Assembly (NCBI GenBank): GCA_910578855.1
Contig: CAJTRV010000008.1
Location: forward strand, 1 to 41,057
Direction of reading: 5' to 3'
Length of the DNA stretch: 41,057 nucleotides
DNA from: an uncultured Bacilli bacterium
Lineage (GTDB): Bacteria; Bacillota_I; Bacilli_A; RF39; UBA660
A program made the translations under genes and the position numbers. How positions within the stretch are numbered: position 1 is the stretch's first letter; each line of letters opens with the position of its first letter. The notes below the pieces were generated by a model that did not search any database, had not been told where the DNA came from, and saw only the letters and a program-made list of their open reading frames with translations. Shown here piece after piece: positions 25,701-32,591 of the stretch.

Positions 25701-26058
25701 ATTAGAAAAAACCAAGCAGGAATTAGAGGACCGGTTTGGGAAATTAAATGAAGATTTAATTATATATATGAATGAAGAATTATTTGAAAAGAAAGCAACT
25801 ATGTTAGGAATTAAAGAGATTCGCCAAACAAAAAACTTTATCAATCTTGTATTACCACCAACTTTAACTGCACAAATTGATGGGGAATCACTATTTTTAA
25901 AGGCGATGGACTTGACACGGAATATTCGCTTTGGGATGCGAGGTAAATGTATGGTTATAACATTGGATACTGTTCATTTGGATAAACACTTTATTTATTA
26001 CCTGATAGAATTAATGGAAATTTTACAACAATCTATTATTCATTGTGATAACGATTAA
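22729..26058 (+). CDS. mfd: Transcription-repair coupling factor Mfd
   Basis: Removes RNA polymerase stalled at lesions and recruits UvrA. The N-terminal UvrB-like part, the polymerase-interaction domain (GDYIVHSNYGIGQYIGI, about residue 437) and RecG-like motor are in order. Walker A is GDVGFGKTE at about 582-590, and the DEEQ box (VIDEEQRFG) is near 683. The QIRGRVGRS motif VI and the TRG region follow. At 1109 residues it is a little shorter than the 1177 of Bacillus. GAAAGGATGG gives the ribosome site. The C-terminal UvrA-binding domain appears complete. Confidence 0.97.
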   Translation: MKLYEKLFKDDLIYDHLVGLNVELKALYIMNEFERSSDRSICVVTNSLYEANHLYQALQNYTSDVLLFPMDDFLTSEALAISPELKNIRLESLLTLSEKKHQIVITNLMGYLRYLPLPNIWNENSIHLKNHHDYAMEKLVRQLYQMGYEREVIVGKTGEMALRGYVVDIYPISSDHPVRIEFWGDTIDSIREIDVDSQLTIRSIDEVYIYPNSEFLVSSTFEVKEEINRDFHRELPQYTTVGNILDYMADPLVFYQNNTELKIAYEKLLDDMFQYSVSINLPGDTNYMNNFYEIHPQQIKYFSNFDEIIDETLQKKIYNTKVLEHFIGSIEQINVRLNQYLKEKQLVILALSDRYQVNKVIDKLENKQLLFTNIDQLYPDRINVVIQPMVSGFIIDQLIVITEKELYNQKSKTIQYKSKFKLGTKIRDITKLEPGDYIVHSNYGIGQYIGIKTLTKNGLPKDYIMLQYKGDDKLYLPVEKIDFISKYTSNGGSTPKLNKLGGTDWEKTKNRIQKKIEDIADDLLKLYAAREATPGFACLADNSDQIQFEKEFPYQETVDQLKVIDEIKKDMESSHPMDRLLCGDVGFGKTEVAFRAMFKMILSGKQVAFLCPTTILSKQHYENACERFKNFGVEIALLNRFITTKEANQLKKDLMRGKIDLLIGTHRILSQDIIFNNLGLLVIDEEQRFGVKHKEKIKQLRNNIDVLTLSATPIPRTLQLSLAGLRNLSLIETPPVNRYPVQTYVMAKNDTLLKDAIYKELSRDGQVFILYNRIEDMEHEASRIACLVPDASIITAHGQMNKQDLEDVMMKFVNHDYDVMVCTTIIETGIDIPNVNTLIIQDADRFGLSQLYQIRGRVGRSNKIAYCYLMYDPRKILSEIAMKRLNVIKDFTELGSGFHIAMRDLSIRGAGDILGSEQAGFIDTVGIELFMQMLNDEIAKLKGDSVEKRGADETNQPLLDVATSIADEYVADEDLKIYIHKKINEIDSYDTLEKTKQELEDRFGKLNEDLIIYMNEELFEKKATMLGIKEIRQTKNFINLVLPPTLTAQIDGESLFLKAMDLTRNIRFGMRGKCMVITLDTVHLDKHFIYYLIELMEILQQSIIHCDND

Positions 26059-26071
26059 TTTTTAGTATAAT
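26043..26071 (+). promoter_or_regulatory. Promoter for the 65-residue membrane protein gene
   Basis: TTGTGA (26043-26048) and a perfect TATAAT (26066-26071) with 17-base spacing; the -35 lies inside the end of mfd. Confidence 0.65.
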
Positions 26072-26088
26072 AAACAAACGAGGTGACT

Positions 26089-26286
26089 ATGAAAAAATTT
26101 AATCATAAGCAGAAAGTATATTTTGGATTAATGACCTTAAGTATGATTTTGGTTGATATCCTCATTTGTTTTTCCAATGAAACGTTAAATCGTTTGGGAA
26201 TAACAAGTTTATTGTTCGTTATTATCTTTGGTTATTTATTTTGTCAGGAAACAAAACTAACGAAAAAACGCCCATCAAAAAAGTAG
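26089..26286 (+). CDS. Small two-helix membrane protein, unknown function
   Basis: A 65-residue protein with a basic N-terminus (MKKFNHKQK), two hydrophobic helices (about 11-28 and 38-53) and a basic end (TKKRPSKK). I use the ATG at 26089, 5 bases after GAGGTG; GTG 26083 belongs to the ribosome site. It has its own consensus-like promoter and terminator, so it is probably a real expressed gene. I do not recognise a family. Confidence 0.7.
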   Translation: MKKFNHKQKVYFGLMTLSMILVDILICFSNETLNRLGITSLLFVIIFGYLFCQETKLTKKRPSKK

Positions 26287-26317
26287 ATATTCATTGTTGA
26301 AATATCTACTTTTTTCT
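26277..26317. terminator. Bidirectional terminator between the small gene and ppaC
   Basis: A-rich arm AAAAGTAGATATT pairs with AATATCTACTTTT. Both strands show T-runs, so it serves the convergent genes on each side and overlaps both 3' ends. Confidence 0.85.
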
Positions 26318-27932
26318 ATCCCATTATCTTCATGATATTCGGAATGATTTGTTTTTTTCTAGAGATACAGTTTGGAAGAAAAATACCTTGGTAAATTTCC
26401 TCTAATTGGAAACTTTTTTTAAGTATTTCCTCAGCCTTTTTATTATAATAAACATAAGATCCATTATTAATAATATCAGTAATAAATAAGGCAATAACAT
26501 CGTAATTTTTATCAATAGCATTTTGTTCTATTTTGGCAATATATTCTTTTTCTTGTTGCTTAATTTCTTCGATATCAAGTGTTAAAACTTGGCCAACACC
26601 GATATTTTGCTCATTAATGTTGAAATCTTTGAAATCGCTATATAAGACTTGCTCAATACTTAATCCTTTTAAAGAGGTTCCGGCCTTGATCATTTCCATT
26701 CCGTAAGTTTGATAATCTACATTAACAATTTTACTAAGAGCATCAATGGCAATTTTATCAATTTCAGTTGCTGTTGGTGATTTTAAAATTAATGTATCTG
26801 ACAAAATCCCCGATAACATTAGTCCAGCAATATGAGGTGGGATTAAGATGTTATTTTCCTGGTATAAAAGGTAGAGAATTGTATTGGTACTACCTACAGG
26901 CATATTTCTAAAATTGATTGGCATACTTGTTCCAATTGTTCCAATTTTATGGTGATCAACAATTTCTACAATTTCTGCTTCATTTAAACCATCGACACTT
27001 TGTTCATATTCGTTATGATCGACTAAAATGGCCTGTTTTTTTTGATGATCATCAATATCTCCTAATCGTAATAATCCAAGACATCGATTGTGTTCGTCAA
27101 TGACTGGATAATTACTATATTTATATTCACCAGTAATTTTTTTAATACGGTGTAAGGTATCGTTTTCATCGAAACATATAATATTATCTTGATTAATAAT
27201 TGAATTGACAAAATTACTTAATCCAATATGTTTAGAAGTCATAAAAGTATCATATGAAGTCGTAATAAGATTTACATGATTTTGTTTGGCTAGTGCAATA
27301 CTTTCTGATGATATTTCACCATTTCCGGTGATAATAATTAATTTTGCCTGTTTTTTTATAGCGTGTTCAATAATATTTTTGCGGTTTCCAACAATTAAAA
27401 TGGTATTACAATCGATATCAACATGTTGAATAAATGTTTCCTGATTATAAGAAGCGATCATGATAGATCCTGTTATAATATCGTCAAAACGTAACAATTC
27501 TGTTCCCTGAATACTTTTTAAGATATTTTCGAATGATGCATTTAATTTATGAATGTCACCACTAATCTGTTCTTTGGCAATATCTTTCATTGAGACAATC
27601 CCTAATAATTTATGATGATCATCCGTGATTGGTAAAGTACTTAACCGGTGATCCATCATATAATGAAACGTATCGCTAATGGAATAATTGATATCAATAA
27701 AATGATTTTTCAAATAATTAACATCTTTGATTTGAGTTCGTAGGCTATTGAGCTGTTTCGGTTCTTTTACTTGAAAGTAATTTAAAACAAAGCGAGTTTC
27801 TTTATTTAGCGTTCCTAAAATACGGGGAGTAGTATTTAACCCCAATTGATTTTTTAAATAAGATAAACTAATAGCCGCTGTAACACTATCAGTATCTGGT
27901 TTTTGATGTCCAAAAACATATATTTTTTGCAT
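26316..27932 (-). CDS. ppaC: Manganese-dependent inorganic pyrophosphatase with CBS and DRTGG domains (family II)
   Basis: Hydrolyses pyrophosphate, pulling biosynthetic reactions forward. The DHH-type N-terminus YVFGHQKPDTDSVTAA gives metal ligands His9, Asp13 and Asp15; VDHNEYEQSVDG and VDHHKIG complete the site, and a DHHA2 domain ends the protein. The 538 residues are well above the 310 of the simple enzyme because two CBS domains flank a DRTGG-like segment between about 70 and 305, a form regulated by adenine nucleotides in characterised clostridial enzymes. GGAGGATATT precedes the ATG. It is the only gene of the right arm pointing toward the origin, so it is head-on to replication. An inverted repeat lies in its promoter region. 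Confidence 0.94.
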   Translation of the reverse strand: MQKIYVFGHQKPDTDSVTAAISLSYLKNQLGLNTTPRILGTLNKETRFVLNYFQVKEPKQLNSLRTQIKDVNYLKNHFIDINYSISDTFHYMMDHRLSTLPITDDHHKLLGIVSMKDIAKEQISGDIHKLNASFENILKSIQGTELLRFDDIITGSIMIASYNQETFIQHVDIDCNTILIVGNRKNIIEHAIKKQAKLIIITGNGEISSESIALAKQNHVNLITTSYDTFMTSKHIGLSNFVNSIINQDNIICFDENDTLHRIKKITGEYKYSNYPVIDEHNRCLGLLRLGDIDDHQKKQAILVDHNEYEQSVDGLNEAEIVEIVDHHKIGTIGTSMPINFRNMPVGSTNTILYLLYQENNILIPPHIAGLMLSGILSDTLILKSPTATEIDKIAIDALSKIVNVDYQTYGMEMIKAGTSLKGLSIEQVLYSDFKDFNINEQNIGVGQVLTLDIEEIKQQEKEYIAKIEQNAIDKNYDVIALFITDIINNGSYVYYNKKAEEILKKSFQLEEIYQGIFLPNCISRKKQIIPNIMKIMG

Positions 27933-27962
27933 AATATCCTCCTTGGTTGATTAAATTGAATA

Positions 27963-27978
27963 GTTACACTATTGTAAC
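27963..27978. promoter_or_regulatory. Inverted repeat between ppaC and spoVT, possible operator
   Basis: GTTACA-CTAT-TGTAAC is a 6-bp inverted repeat with a 4-base centre in the 117-base divergent intergenic region. On the minus strand it includes TACAAT preceded by TG, a plausible extended -10 for ppaC, so a bound repressor could block ppaC. It could also be coincidence. Confidence 0.4.
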
Positions 27979-28049
27979 ACATATTTTTCCAAATATTAAG
28001 TATAAATTGTTTTTTTTAATACAAAATATTAACTAGAAAGTGAGGAATT

Positions 28050-28583
28050 ATGAAAGCAACAGGAATTGTAAGAAGAATAGATGAGTTGGGACGAATCGTT
28101 ATTCCCAAAGAAATTCGCAAGACACTTAGATTAAGAGAAGGTGAAAACTTAGAAATATACACAGATAGTGATGATAAAATTATTTTAAAAAAATATTCGT
28201 TAATGAATAAACTAGAGGACTTTTCACAGGTATTTACGGACAGTATATATGCTTTTTTAAAACATAATATTATTATTACCGATACTGATAAAATTATCGC
28301 TGCTAGTGGAGAATTGAAGAAAGAATTTTTAGGAAACAAAATTAGTGATGATTTAGAAAACCATATTATGCGCCGAGATACAATGTTAGAAAGTTTTCAA
28401 AAGGAAATTAAAATTACAGATGATGATGCTTATCAAGGAAGTTATGCGATGAGTACTATTGTTGCTAGTGGGGACGCAGTTGGCTTGGTATTTATTTTTT
28501 CAGAGCAGGACCGGTTATCAGAAGTTGAAAAGAAAATTGCTGAAATAACGGCCAACTTTTTAGCAAAACATTTAGAAAATTAA
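28050..28583 (+). CDS. spoVT: Stage V sporulation regulator SpoVT (AbrB family)
   Basis: A 177-residue transition/forespore regulator. The N-terminal AbrB-type swapped-hairpin DNA-binding domain is nearly invariant: MKATGIVRRIDELGRIVIPKEIRKTLRL. The rest (about 55-177) is a GAF-like domain, which separates SpoVT from the short AbrB proteins. In Bacillus SpoVT is made under sigma-G and tunes forespore genes; in this window it is near mfd, also as in Bacillus (mfd-spoVT). AAGTGAGGA is the ribosome site. Its presence implies a spore-forming history for the organism. Confidence 0.93.
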   Translation: MKATGIVRRIDELGRIVIPKEIRKTLRLREGENLEIYTDSDDKIILKKYSLMNKLEDFSQVFTDSIYAFLKHNIIITDTDKIIAASGELKKEFLGNKISDDLENHIMRRDTMLESFQKEIKITDDDAYQGSYAMSTIVASGDAVGLVFIFSEQDRLSEVEKKIAEITANFLAKHLEN

Positions 28584-28584
28584 T

Positions 28585-28607
28585 ACTAGAAATTTCTAGT
28601 TTTTTTG
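28585..28607 (+). terminator. Terminator after spoVT
   Basis: ACTAGAAATTTCTAGT is a perfect 16-bp palindrome followed by seven T, 1 base after the spoVT stop codon. Confidence 0.75.
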
Positions 28608-28852
28608 AACAATATTAACTAAAAAATAATTTACCAAATAAATTTATTTGTTTTCCCAAGGATAGTCAAAATAGCTGTTACCTGCGGTATTGTAGTATAG
28701 ATGAAAAATTATCATAAATGAAAACTCGATTTTTTTAACCATTATTATTTTTTCTTTTATGAGGTATTATTTTAAAATTTATGTTGTATATCATTGATCA
28801 TTCTAACTATTTTTAATATATCCCTTTTTTTGAGAAAAGACTAGTCGTTCTT
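28608..28852. other. AT-rich intergenic stretch, nothing recognised
   Basis: About 245 bases between the spoVT terminator and the UDG-like promoter. I looked for short genes, RNA folds and repeats; only small A/T palindromes such as AAATAAATTTATTT near 28636 are seen. Confidence 0.6.
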
Positions 28853-28881
28853 TTGTCTACTACTTTAAGGTATGATATACT
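28853..28881 (+). promoter_or_regulatory. Promoter for the UDG-superfamily gene
   Basis: TTGTCT (28853-28858), 17 bases, TATACT (28876-28881), with the ATG 17 bases further on behind GCGGTGAT. Confidence 0.7.
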
Positions 28882-28897
28882 AATAAGCGGTGATAGA

Positions 28898-29551
28898 ATG
28901 CAGAAATTAAAGAAGATAAATGAGATGTACGATAAAATGCAGGATCAATATGGATCAGATCAATTAAATGCTATTTATAGTAGTGGATATCTAGTTAATC
29001 CTGATATTTGTTTCATTTTTATGAATCCAACTGGGCGTAATATTGCTGCCTCTAAAACATGGAAAGGCTATCGTTTTCCATGGATTGGAACAAAAAATAT
29101 ATGGAAATTATTTGATCAATTAAATTTAATCGATCATGATCTTTTTCTAGAAATACAAGCGCGTCGGGGGAGCGAATGGGATGAAGTATTTGTATCACAA
29201 GTATATGAGAATATCCTGAAGCATCGCTACTATATAACCAACCTGGCAAAATGTACACAACTTGATGCTCGTCCACTTCCAGACGATGTTTATAAGGAAT
29301 ATTTAACGCTATTATATCAGGAAATAGATCTTATTCAACCAAAAAAAATTGTTACGTTTGGAAATCAGATTAGCAGTATTTTTTTGGACCAACCAATTTC
29401 TGTTTCGCAATGTCGTCGTAAAAAATTTTTGAAACAAATTGGCCAACATATTTATCCTGTATATCCAGTTTATTATCCTGTAGGAAATGGGATGCGAAAT
29501 ATAGATAAAGCAATTATTGATTTACAGTTTATTTTAGATAGTGGGGAGTAG
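28898..29551 (+). CDS. Uracil-DNA glycosylase superfamily protein (non-Ung type)
   Basis: A 217-residue protein that I place in the UDG superfamily by pattern: FIFMNPTGRN at 40-48 takes the place of the first active-site loop, ITNLAKCTQLDARPLPDD resembles the middle block of family-4-like enzymes (ITNVVKC...), and YYPVGNGMRN stands where the HPS-type leucine loop is expected. The four cysteines of iron-sulfur family-4 enzymes are not seen; only three scattered Cys occur, so it is probably a cluster-free branch. The ATG at 28898 follows a good GGTGAT; earlier in-frame codons overlap the promoter. Activity and substrate base are unproven. A true Ung is also encoded at 36647. A broken exonuclease gene follows directly. 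Confidence 0.72.
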   Translation: MQKLKKINEMYDKMQDQYGSDQLNAIYSSGYLVNPDICFIFMNPTGRNIAASKTWKGYRFPWIGTKNIWKLFDQLNLIDHDLFLEIQARRGSEWDEVFVSQVYENILKHRYYITNLAKCTQLDARPLPDDVYKEYLTLLYQEIDLIQPKKIVTFGNQISSIFLDQPISVSQCRRKKFLKQIGQHIYPVYPVYYPVGNGMRNIDKAIIDLQFILDSGE

Positions 29552-29554
29552 TAA

Positions 29555-30088
29555 AGGAAATTATTATTTTTAGATACAGAGACTGATGGTCTAGATGAAG
29601 ATAAGCATAGTTTATTAACGATTGGAATGGTTGTTTAGTAAAATCATAAAATAATCGATTGCCTATCTATTGCTATTCGGAAAGAACATTATTGTTGTGA
29701 ACCAGAAGCGATGAGCATCAATGGCCTTGATCTTCAACAATTGCAACAAACAGGAGTTACTGAAGAAGAAGCGTTACATATGATGCAGGTGTTTGGAATA
29801 AAGCATTTTGGTGATTCAAAAATTATATTAGCTGGTCATAATATTAAATTTGATATCGCTTTTTTAAAAAAGTTATATCAAACTCATGGTATTGATATGG
29901 CTAAACGATTTAATCATAAAATGATCGATACTGTTTCGATTATAAAATTTTTGATTTTACAAGGGAAAATAAAGAAGGATTTAGAATCATTTGATTGATT
30001 AATCGATTATTATCAGATTCCGATACAAGGTCGACATACTGCCCTGGGAGATCGTTTGGCAACCGCTTCCTTGTTTAATTTTTGTTAG
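29555..30088 (+). pseudogene. Decayed DnaQ-type (DEDDh) 3'-5' exonuclease gene
   Basis: One continuous frame of 177 codons encodes a DEDDh exonuclease: ExoI as FLDTETDGL, ExoII as LAGHNIKFDIAFL, and ExoIII as GRHTALGDRLATASLF with its His and Asp. The frame is never shifted, but it has stops at 29636-29638 (TAG), 29639-29641 (TAA) and 29996-29998 (TGA). The expected initiator also reads AGG (29555-29557) just before KLLFLDTETDG, where ATG would be normal. Each stop is one C-to-T or G-to-A change from Gln, Gln and Trp codons. It starts immediately after the UDG-like gene, so the two were probably one operon. Recoding is unlikely because Trp is TGG throughout the neighbours. Confidence 0.88.
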
Positions 30089-30102
30089 AAACGTAAAAAA
30101 GA

Positions 30103-30131
30103 TTGTTTGTTTCGTATTTATATGGTATAAT
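30103..30131 (+). promoter_or_regulatory. Promoter of the T-box-controlled dut-metG operon
   Basis: TTGTTT (30103-30108), 17 bases, perfect TATAAT (30126-30131) with a TGG extension upstream of the -10. Confidence 0.8.
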
Positions 30132-30137
30132 TGGCAT

Positions 30138-30366
30138 ATATTTTTGATAAAGCGATGAAAGAAAGAAAAATAGATGGAACCTCAAGAGAGAATCTGAGTA
30201 GGTGAAAGCAGATAGGGAATATCTATTTTAAATGGTTCTGGAGCTGGTCAGTCGATAGGTAGGCTGATCCGTAAACTTGCGTTAAAAGATTGAGGTATTC
30301 TAAGCATAGAATATAAAATAAGGTGGTACCACGTCATCACGTCCTTATAGCGAGGACGTTTTTTTG
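30138..30366 (+). promoter_or_regulatory. T-box leader (probably tRNA-Met sensing) with terminator
   Basis: The T-box AGGTGGTACCACG is at 30321-30333. A terminator follows: ACGTCC (30339-30344) pairs with GGACGT (30354-30359) and runs into T. In uncharged-tRNA conditions the T-box strand would pair with the 5' terminator arm and let transcription proceed. Stem I sequences such as AGAGAATCTGAGTAGGTGAAAG lie at 30186-30207. A helix GGAACC/GGTTCT places an ATG (30232-30234) where the specifier codon is expected, matching the downstream methionyl-tRNA synthetase gene. The specifier reading is my fold by eye, not a computed one. Confidence 0.88.
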
Positions 30367-30391
30367 TGAATTTAAATAAAGGAGGATTCGT

Positions 30392-30880
30392 GTGCGACGA
30401 TTTGAAAAAATTAGTTATGAACAATTTAAAAAAGACATTCATGGTAGCGATACGCTATATCAAGCATATGCGTTGCCTACTCGGGCGACCAAATGTAGTG
30501 CTGCCTATGATTTTAAGACAATTCAAGCATTAGAAATTCTTCCAGGGGAGACGAAAAATATTCCGACCGGAGTTAAAGCTCAAATGAATGATGATGAAGT
30601 ACTGATGGTTGTTGTTCGAAGTAGTATGGGTTTCCACTATAATATTCGGCTTGTCAACCAGGTAGGAATTATTGATGGGGATTATTATAATAATTCTGAC
30701 AATGAGGGACATATATGGATTAAATTACAAAATGAAGGAACGATTCCCTTTCGGATCGAGGCTGGAGTTGGAATTGCTCAAGGCATGTTTACTAAATTTC
30801 TTACAGTTGATCATGAAGAATGTCAAGAAAAGAACATAAGAACTGGTGGTTTTGGAAGCACCAATAAGGAGGAAAAATAA
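30392..30880 (+). CDS. dut: dUTP diphosphatase (trimeric dUTPase family)
   Basis: Converts dUTP to dUMP and pyrophosphate, keeping uracil out of DNA. All five dUTPase motifs are visible in order: AAYDF (about 37-41), RSSMG (76-80), NQVGIIDGDYYNN with catalytic Asp/Tyr (about 89-101), GVGIAQGMF (about 125-133) and C-terminal RTGGFGSTN. Motif 3 usually reads DYRGE after the Asp; here it is DYYNNSDNEGH, a longer and altered loop. The GTG start follows AAAGGAGG at a good distance. Its stop overlaps the metG start by one base (TAATG). It is the first gene after a T-box, so its level should follow methionyl-tRNA charging. Confidence 0.88.
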   Translation: MRRFEKISYEQFKKDIHGSDTLYQAYALPTRATKCSAAYDFKTIQALEILPGETKNIPTGVKAQMNDDEVLMVVVRSSMGFHYNIRLVNQVGIIDGDYYNNSDNEGHIWIKLQNEGTIPFRIEAGVGIAQGMFTKFLTVDHEECQEKNIRTGGFGSTNKEEK

Positions 30881-32469
30881 TGGAACAAAAAAAATATTAT
30901 ATTGCGACGGCAATTACATATACTTCAGGAAAACCGCATGTTGGTAATACGTATGAAATTGTCTTAGCTGATGCGATTGCTCGATATAAGCGATTGATGG
31001 GTTATGATGTTTATTTTCAAACAGGAACTGATGAACACGGAGAGAAAATTGAAATTAAAGCCCAAGAAAACAAGCAACTACCGCAGAAATTTGTCGATGA
31101 TGTTGCCTTAGAAGTAAGACGAATTTGGGATGTAATGAATACAAGTTATGATAAATTTGTGCGTACGACCAATCCCACTCATGAAGAGATTGTTGCCAAG
31201 ATATTTGAAAAACTATATCACCAAGGAGATATTTATAAAGGACGCTATGAGGGGTTATATTGTACACCTTGTGAGTCATTTTTCACCGAATCACAACTTG
31301 TTGATGGTAAGTGCCCTGATTGTGGTCGGGCTGTAACTTCAGCTAGTGAAGAAGCTTATTTTCTTAAATTATCAAAATATTCTGCCTGGTTAGAGGAATA
31401 TATCGAGACTCATCCTGATTTTATTCAACCAGTGAGTCGAAAAAATGAGATTATGAATAATTTTATTAAACCGGGATTACAAGATTTATGTATATCAAGA
31501 ACGTCGTTTAAGTGGGGAATTCCCGTAACATTTGATCCTGATCATGTTGTATATGTGTGGATTGATGCGTTAAGTAATTATATTACATTTTTAGGCTATG
31601 ATATTAATGGTCATCATAGTGAAAACTTTCAAAAATATTGGCCAGCTGATTTACATCTTATTGGAAAAGATATCTTACGTTTCCATACGATTTATTGGCC
31701 GATCATGTTACATGCCTTAAATCTTGATATGCCAAAACGAATCTTTGGTCATCCTTGGATTCTCATGGGAAATGATAAAATGAGTAAATCAAAAGGGAAT
31801 ATTATGTATGCCGATGATTTGGTAAAATTATTTGGCGTTGATGCAATCCGTTATTATATGCTACATGAGATTCCATATAGTAGTGATGGAACAATCACAT
31901 ATGAATTAATCATCGAACGAGTGAATGCTGACTTAGCCAATGTTTTGGGAAATTTAGTGAATCGCACCATTAGTATGATGCATAAATATTTTGATGGGGT
32001 TGTCGGAAAACCTGGACTTTTAGAACCGATTGATGAAGAATTACAAACTTTTGTATTGGGTGTGCCTTCCAAAGTAAATGAACTAATGGAAGAATTACGG
32101 GTTGCTGATGCTACTTCTGAAATTTTTCATATTTTTAGGCGATGTAATAAATATATTGATGAGACAATGCCATGGACGTTAGCAAGTGATCCAGAGAAAC
32201 AGGAACGTTTGATGACAGTATTATATCAATTGTTGGAGAGCATTCGCCATGGGGCAGTTTTATTACAAGCTGTTTTACCTGACACGGCTAAAGAAATATT
32301 TAAACAATTGAATACTGAAAACCGTTATATTGATTCCTTGGAAGATTTTAATGGGTTTGATAGTGGTATTAAGTTAAGTCAACCAGAACCGTTATTTGTA
32401 AGAATTGATAAAAATAAGAAGTTACAGGAAATTGAAGAATATTATAAAAACCTCAATAGAAATCATTAG
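30880..32469 (+). CDS. metG: Methionyl-tRNA synthetase
   Basis: Charges tRNA-Met. The class I signature reads PHVGN (residues 19-23) rather than HIGH, and KMSKS lies at about 299. Two CxxC pairs of the zinc knuckle (CTPC near 128 and CPDC near 145) are intact, so this is the zinc-containing form. The 529 residues stop after the anticodon-binding helices; the C-terminal EMAP/Trbp111 tRNA-binding domain found in 650-residue Bacillus MetS is absent. GGAGGAAAA lies within dut. The operon is under a T-box leader. Confidence 0.97.
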   Translation: MEQKKYYIATAITYTSGKPHVGNTYEIVLADAIARYKRLMGYDVYFQTGTDEHGEKIEIKAQENKQLPQKFVDDVALEVRRIWDVMNTSYDKFVRTTNPTHEEIVAKIFEKLYHQGDIYKGRYEGLYCTPCESFFTESQLVDGKCPDCGRAVTSASEEAYFLKLSKYSAWLEEYIETHPDFIQPVSRKNEIMNNFIKPGLQDLCISRTSFKWGIPVTFDPDHVVYVWIDALSNYITFLGYDINGHHSENFQKYWPADLHLIGKDILRFHTIYWPIMLHALNLDMPKRIFGHPWILMGNDKMSKSKGNIMYADDLVKLFGVDAIRYYMLHEIPYSSDGTITYELIIERVNADLANVLGNLVNRTISMMHKYFDGVVGKPGLLEPIDEELQTFVLGVPSKVNELMEELRVADATSEIFHIFRRCNKYIDETMPWTLASDPEKQERLMTVLYQLLESIRHGAVLLQAVLPDTAKEIFKQLNTENRYIDSLEDFNGFDSGIKLSQPEPLFVRIDKNKKLQEIEEYYKNLNRNH

Positions 32470-32486
32470 TGTGATTTCTATTTTTG
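32455..32486 (+). terminator. Terminator after metG
   Basis: AATAGAAATCA pairs with TGATTTCTATT around 6 bases, followed by T. The loop contains the metG stop codon. Confidence 0.85.
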
Positions 32487-32526
32487 TAAACATTTGTAAA
32501 ATGTCGAAAATTCTGACGAGTTATGT

Positions 32527-32555
32527 TTGAAAGCGTAACGTTCTTATGTTATATT
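32527..32555 (+). promoter_or_regulatory. Promoter for the 58-residue membrane protein gene
   Basis: TTGAAA (32527-32532), 17 bases, TATATT (32550-32555), about 37 bases before the ATG. Confidence 0.7.
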
Positions 32556-32591
32556 TAAAGAGTAGTGACATAGGAAAAGAGGAGTTGAGAA

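Noticed and set aside
28016..28339. Minus-strand open frame of 107 codons opposite spoVT
   Set aside because: It is antisense to the strongly conserved SpoVT and has no ribosome site or family signature.
29996..29998. TGA read as tryptophan (Mollicutes code)
   Set aside because: Trp would fit this position, but neighbouring genes use TGG for Trp with no internal TGA, and TAG and TAA also interrupt the same frame.
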